8,698 nt of DNA from the NCBI GenBank assembly GCA_013695175.1, contig JACDAZ010000226.1, forward strand, positions 1 to 8,698, given 5' to 3'. Positions 6,174 to 8,698 of this stretch are shown here, one piece after another (within the stretch, counting starts at the first letter, position 1; every line of letters begins with the position of its first letter). Source of the DNA: Flavisolibacter sp. (GTDB lineage Bacteria > Bacteroidota > Bacteroidia > Chitinophagales > Chitinophagaceae). The notes below the pieces were generated by a model, which was given only the letters and a program-made list of their open reading frames with translations, was not told the origin of the DNA and did not search any database. Made by a program: the position numbers and the translations under genes.

Positions 6174-6488
6174 TCAATAATTTCTCAATCGCCCTATTAC
6201 CGTATCCAGTGCTGCTTTTAATTTATCTACTGCACCCTTAACTGCTTCCTGGTGTGTATCAGCATTATTGGTAACAGCAATAGGCTGCATTCCTTCTAAT
6301 CTTGCCTCAAGCATACATCTTTTATCGTCCCCTCCGCCTTTATGGCTGTTCACATCATTTAAATGTACTTCTACCCTTGTTATTTGCTCAGAGAACCTGT
6401 CTAAAGATCGGGCTATGGTTTCTTCCAGTGGGGCTCTTATTGCTTCACTTCCTGTAATGTTGTTATCTGTATTAAACTGAATTTTCAT
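6174..6488 (-). CDS. HPF/RaiA-family ribosome-associated protein
   Basis: The 104-residue protein fits the short S30EA/HPF fold (PF02482): an N-terminal beta-strand (KIQFNTDNN), a helix with LEETIARSLDRF (21-32), a strand ITRVEVHLNDVN (36-47), a polar GGGDDKRC turn (51-58), strands CMLEARLEG and QPIAVTNNA, and a C-terminal helix rich in charged residues (78-100). Known members bind the small ribosomal subunit near the decoding centre in slow growth or stress and block translation, some promoting 100S dimers. There is no C-terminal dimerisation domain, so this is the short form. The RFSEQITRVEVHLND and DKRCMLEARLEG stretches recall a branch seen widely in proteobacteria, which may be distinct from the housekeeping HPF of Bacteroidota; this is from memory, not a search. 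It lies 80 bases downstream of the PAP2 gene on the same strand and ends at a strong terminator. Confidence 0.8.
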   Translation of the reverse strand: MKIQFNTDNNITGSEAIRAPLEETIARSLDRFSEQITRVEVHLNDVNSHKGGGDDKRCMLEARLEGMQPIAVTNNADTHQEAVKGAVDKLKAALDTVIGRLRNY

Positions 6489-6568
6489 TTGCTAACTTTT
6501 AGTATTAATATTTAAAACTGTCCTTACTTATTAAGGTTATGGAAAAAGTGTGCCGATAAAAACTCCTG

Positions 6569-7261
6569 CTATAGATTAGAAGAAAAATTGTCTGTAGATA
6601 CTTTATCATGAACCGGAGCTGCATATTGCTTTCTTTCCTTTTTTGATAACCATCGTTCGTAAAGATATAATGCAAGAAATGAAGAAATAATACCTATAAT
6701 CAAACCTGCAGCTACATCTGTAACAAAATGCAGGGACAAATAAACCCTGGAATAAGCAACTAAAAGTGCTAAAAAAGGTAATACAAAAGCCCAGAATCTT
6801 TTTTTCATTATAGAACTTAGTAACAATGCAATGGTGAAGGCTGTACTGGTATGACCCGATGGAAAACTATGCATTCTGTGCAATTGTAATCCTTCAATTT
6901 TTCTTATAACAATTTCACCGGTTTCCAGGCTTATTGGTCGCAGCTCACCCGGAAAAAGAACTCTTTTTGAAAACTGTGAAAAAAAAGTACAAAATAAAAT
7001 AGCCAGAATTACAGGTATTAAAAATTTTCGGTTAAAAAACACAGCATATAAAACCATTGGTATATAAATCAACCCATCACCCAGGAAAGTAACATACTGA
7101 AAGAAAAGATCTAATGAATAATTATGATAAGCATTTATGAAAAAGAAGCTTTCATTTTTACCGTATGAAAATAAAAAAATAAGAATAAGACTTAAAAAAA
7201 TTAAAGAAACTCCAACAGCTGTTTTATAATAATTCCAGTTATATGATCTTGCTAAACTCAT
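6569..7261 (-). CDS. PAP2-family membrane phosphatase
   Basis: The 230-residue protein has about six hydrophobic segments (near 14-32, 50-75, 80-96, 138-152, 156-171 and 181-200), as expected for an integral inner-membrane PAP2 enzyme. The three catalytic motifs are visible: K99 to R108-P109 (spaced two residues wider than the classical K-x6-RP), PSGHT at 134-138 with H137, and S171-R172 followed by H178 and D182 in the exact SR-x5-H-x3-D spacing. Family members remove phosphate from lipid phosphates such as phosphatidic acid, phosphatidylglycerophosphate or undecaprenyl pyrophosphate; the substrate cannot be told from sequence. The C-terminal tail (about 203-230) is polar and probably cytoplasmic. 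A good TAnnTTTG element lies just upstream of the ATG, so the gene probably starts its own transcript, which may continue into the HPF-like gene. Confidence 0.92.
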   Translation of the reverse strand: MSLARSYNWNYYKTAVGVSLIFLSLILIFLFSYGKNESFFFINAYHNYSLDLFFQYVTFLGDGLIYIPMVLYAVFFNRKFLIPVILAILFCTFFSQFSKRVLFPGELRPISLETGEIVIRKIEGLQLHRMHSFPSGHTSTAFTIALLLSSIMKKRFWAFVLPFLALLVAYSRVYLSLHFVTDVAAGLIIGIISSFLALYLYERWLSKKERKQYAAPVHDKVSTDNFSSNL

Positions 7262-7269
7262 TTAAGAAC

Positions 7270-7277
7270 CAAATATA
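7270..7277 (-). promoter_or_regulatory. Candidate Bacteroidota -7 element of the PAP2 gene
   Basis: The minus strand reads TATATTTG, an exact match to the TAnnTTTG -7 consensus of Bacteroidota, eight bases upstream of the PAP2 ATG. No clear TTG -33 element is seen about 20 bases further up; that position falls in the T run of the preceding terminator. If used, the transcript would be nearly leaderless. Eight-base matches can be accidental in AT-rich DNA. Confidence 0.35.
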
Positions 7278-7297
7278 AGTTGGCTGAAGTGATAGAT

Positions 7298-7326
7298 AAA
7301 AAAAGCCGCTTCTTTTAAAGCGGCTT
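7298..7326 (-). terminator. Intrinsic terminator of the OmpA-like/beta-barrel unit
   Basis: On the minus strand AAGCCGCTT (7326-7318) pairs with AAGCGGCTT (7311-7303) around six bases, and seven T follow (7304-7298, overlapping the stem base). It lies 20 bases past the stop of the outer-membrane protein gene, closing that transcript before the PAP2 gene. Confidence 0.9.
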
Positions 7327-7346
7327 AATAAGAAAAACATTAATAA

Positions 7347-8003
7347 TTAAAATCTATATCCCAATGAAAGTCCAAACCCGGTATTCCTCCATTTGGTTTG
7401 ATCATCTGCATTCATTGGATTGTCTTTATTGATATTCACTAATCCTAATTGTGCATTAAGCTGCACCGACATTCTGTTAGCAAACTCATAACCTGCTAAA
7501 AGATTTCCACCTGCATCAAACTTTTTGAATTGAGTAGTTGCATCATTTACATTATAAGCTGCATCAAAATCAATATTACGTGTAGAGCCACCTTGTTCTA
7601 CATTACCACCAATTGCATAAGCAACATAAGGTCCGAAACCTAATACCATATTACCCATTCCTACTAATGGTTTGTACACAAAATTTACAGGAACTTCAAT
7701 GTAATTTAATTTGATTTCGTCCCTGCTGCCTGTTTGAAATTCTGCTCCTTTCCTGCTATATAAAATACCAGGCTGCAAATAAGAACCTGTACCAACCGGT
7801 ATTTCAGCATTGAACCCTGCATGAAATCCAGTGTTGATGTTGTTCTCCAAACTATTTCCTGTTGCATCCTTTCCGTTTAGGGTTTGAAAGTTTACACCTG
7901 CCCTCATACCAAATGTAGTTCCGGTTGCATTTCTTGTCATGGATTGTGCATTCAGTTGAATGCTAAACAATCCGATAGCTGCTAATAAAATCACACTTTT
8001 CAT
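7347..8003 (-). CDS. Outer-membrane beta-barrel protein (PF13568-like porin family)
   Basis: This is a 218-residue secreted protein. Residues 1-19 form a signal peptide (MKSVILLAAIGLFSIQLNA), with likely cleavage before Q20. The mature part starts with FGMRAGVNFQTLNG, the typical first strand of the PF13568 outer-membrane barrel, then alternates amphipathic strands (for example GFHAGFNAEIPV, YLQPGILYSRKGAEF, LNYIEVPVNFVYKP, MVLGFGPYVAYAIGG) with polar turns. It ends in GFGLSLGYRF, whose terminal phenylalanine fits the C-terminal barrel signal. The size suits an eight-stranded barrel. These proteins are abundant in Bacteroidota and mostly of unknown function; nothing here shows a transport substrate. 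A GAGGA sequence precedes the ATG by four bases. It lies 42 bases after the OmpA-like gene with no terminator between, so the two are probably co-transcribed and both serve the outer membrane. Confidence 0.9.
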   Translation of the reverse strand: MKSVILLAAIGLFSIQLNAQSMTRNATGTTFGMRAGVNFQTLNGKDATGNSLENNINTGFHAGFNAEIPVGTGSYLQPGILYSRKGAEFQTGSRDEIKLNYIEVPVNFVYKPLVGMGNMVLGFGPYVAYAIGGNVEQGGSTRNIDFDAAYNVNDATTQFKKFDAGGNLLAGYEFANRMSVQLNAQLGLVNINKDNPMNADDQTKWRNTGFGLSLGYRF

Positions 8004-8045
8004 AAATCCTCGTTTTTAGTTTTCATAAATGGTTAAATAAAATCT

Positions 8046-8698
8046 TTATTGATTTGCTTCACGCTTTGATTCTTCAATCATTTTTTCATTGGCTGTGATC
8101 ACAAATTCTACTCTCCTGTTCTCTGTACGTCCGGCATCTGAATCATTAGAAGTTTTTGGATCGCTTGCTCCCATACCACGTGTCTTTAATCGTGAAGAAG
8201 TAATACCTGATGTTCTTAAATAATCGGCTGCAGAATTTGCACGTCTTTCGGATAATCCCTGGTTATAACTTACACTACCTACATTATCGGTATGACCAAT
8301 TATTTCAATATTGGTGTCAGGATATTTTTTCAAAACATCTGATAATTTGTTCAGGGTTGCACGGGATTCATTTGTAAGGTCGCTTCTGTCAAAACCGAAT
8401 AATACCTTATCATTAAATACAACTACAATTCCTTCTCCTTCACGCTTTACAACAGCATCCGGAAGATCTCTTTGCATTTCTTCTGCCTGCTTATCCATTT
8501 TTCTGCCAATAACGGCACCTGCAACACCACCAACAGTAGCACCAATTAATACACCCATGGCTGTATTACCAACCACCCTACCAACAACACCACCAACAGC
8601 ACCACCCCCGGCAGCACCAACTACGGCACCTTTTTGTGAACGTGTCATACCTGAACAGCCAGAAGCAATAAGCCCGAATAAAGCGAGTACAATCGCCA
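8046..8698 (-). CDS. OmpA-family glycine-zipper lipoprotein (5' end outside window)
   Basis: The reading frame stays open through the right edge, so the gene is partial at its start. Bases 8649-8696 encode AIVLALFGLIASGCSG directly before the methionine at 8648, which is the end of a lipoprotein signal peptide with the cysteine codon at 8657-8655. The ATG at 8648 is therefore internal, three residues after the lipidated cysteine. Numbering from that methionine, residues 7-50 are a glycine-zipper segment (GAAGGGAVGGVVG and a second block), possibly membrane-inserting. Residues 73-185 are an OmpA C-terminal peptidoglycan-binding domain with D121 in GHTD, R136 in LSERRA and NRRVEF at 178-183; D121 and R136 match the diaminopimelate-binding pair of E. 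coli OmpA. The layout resembles E. coli YiaD. It would tether the outer membrane to the cell wall. The beta-barrel gene follows 42 bases downstream. Confidence 0.92.
   Translation of the reverse strand, partial: AIVLALFGLIASGCSGMTRSQKGAVVGAAGGGAVGGVVGRVVGNTAMGVLIGATVGGVAGAVIGRKMDKQAEEMQRDLPDAVVKREGEGIVVVFNDKVLFGFDRSDLTNESRATLNKLSDVLKKYPDTNIEIIGHTDNVGSVSYNQGLSERRANSAADYLRTSGITSSRLKTRGMGASDPKTSNDSDAGRTENRRVEFVITANEKMIEESKREANQ

Noticed and set aside
6268..6480. Plus-strand 70-codon open frame opposite the HPF-like gene
   Set aside because: It is fully antisense to a gene with a clear family fold and has no features of its own.
6522..6536. Small hairpin CCTTA/TAAGG upstream of the HPF-like gene
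   Set aside because: Five pairs only, no T run, no sign of a known RNA regulator; likely chance.
8003..8028. Eight-codon ORF (MKTKNEDL) on the minus strand whose stop overlaps the beta-barrel start
   Set aside because: It is too short to support; the overlap may be accidental, since the same bases carry the GAGGA ribosome-binding sequence of the real gene.

Overview
The window looks like a chromosomal segment of a Bacteroidota bacterium, most likely in or near the Chitinophagaceae. The evidence is a tRNA gene without an encoded CCA end, a PF13568-type outer-membrane beta-barrel protein, an HMA-like/AraC regulator of a kind frequent in this phylum, a CheB-CheR-PAS-kinase fusion accompanied by stand-alone receivers, and a TAnnTTTG promoter-like element. 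The phylum call is an inference from gene content, not from a marker gene.

Left end (1-507): an intact tRNA-Pro(TGG) gene with a strong terminator is preceded by a broken tRNA-Pro-like copy. A small GIY-YIG nuclease gene lies between the two. The broken copy matches the intact tRNA from its leader through the D arm and again through the variable loop and 5' T-stem. It has a different but well-paired 17-nt anticodon arm (anticodon TAA) and stops at the T-loop, where the nuclease gene begins.

Signalling block (741-5731): three genes on the minus strand read in the order kinase, AraC-type regulator, single-domain response regulator. A second single-domain response regulator diverges from the kinase. 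The 1123-residue kinase fuses a CheB methylesterase, a CheR methyltransferase, a long heptad coiled coil, PAS-like segments, and HisKA plus HATPase_c. The two receivers are similar in length and in the spacing of key residues, carry no output domain, and are the obvious phosphoacceptor candidates. The AraC regulator has an N-terminal CxxC metal-binding-like domain and may connect the block to transcription.

Middle (5732-6173): non-coding, with a terminator for the plus-strand receiver, a decayed tRNA-Arg-like remnant on the minus strand, and a hairpin terminator just beyond the next minus-strand gene.

Right part (6174-8698, all minus strand): reading from the right edge, an OmpA-family glycine-zipper lipoprotein (its start lies outside the window) and an outer-membrane beta-barrel protein form a probable two-gene unit ending in a terminator. 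A six-helix PAP2 phosphatase and a short HPF/RaiA-family ribosome-associated protein follow. This part reads as an envelope and stress cluster.
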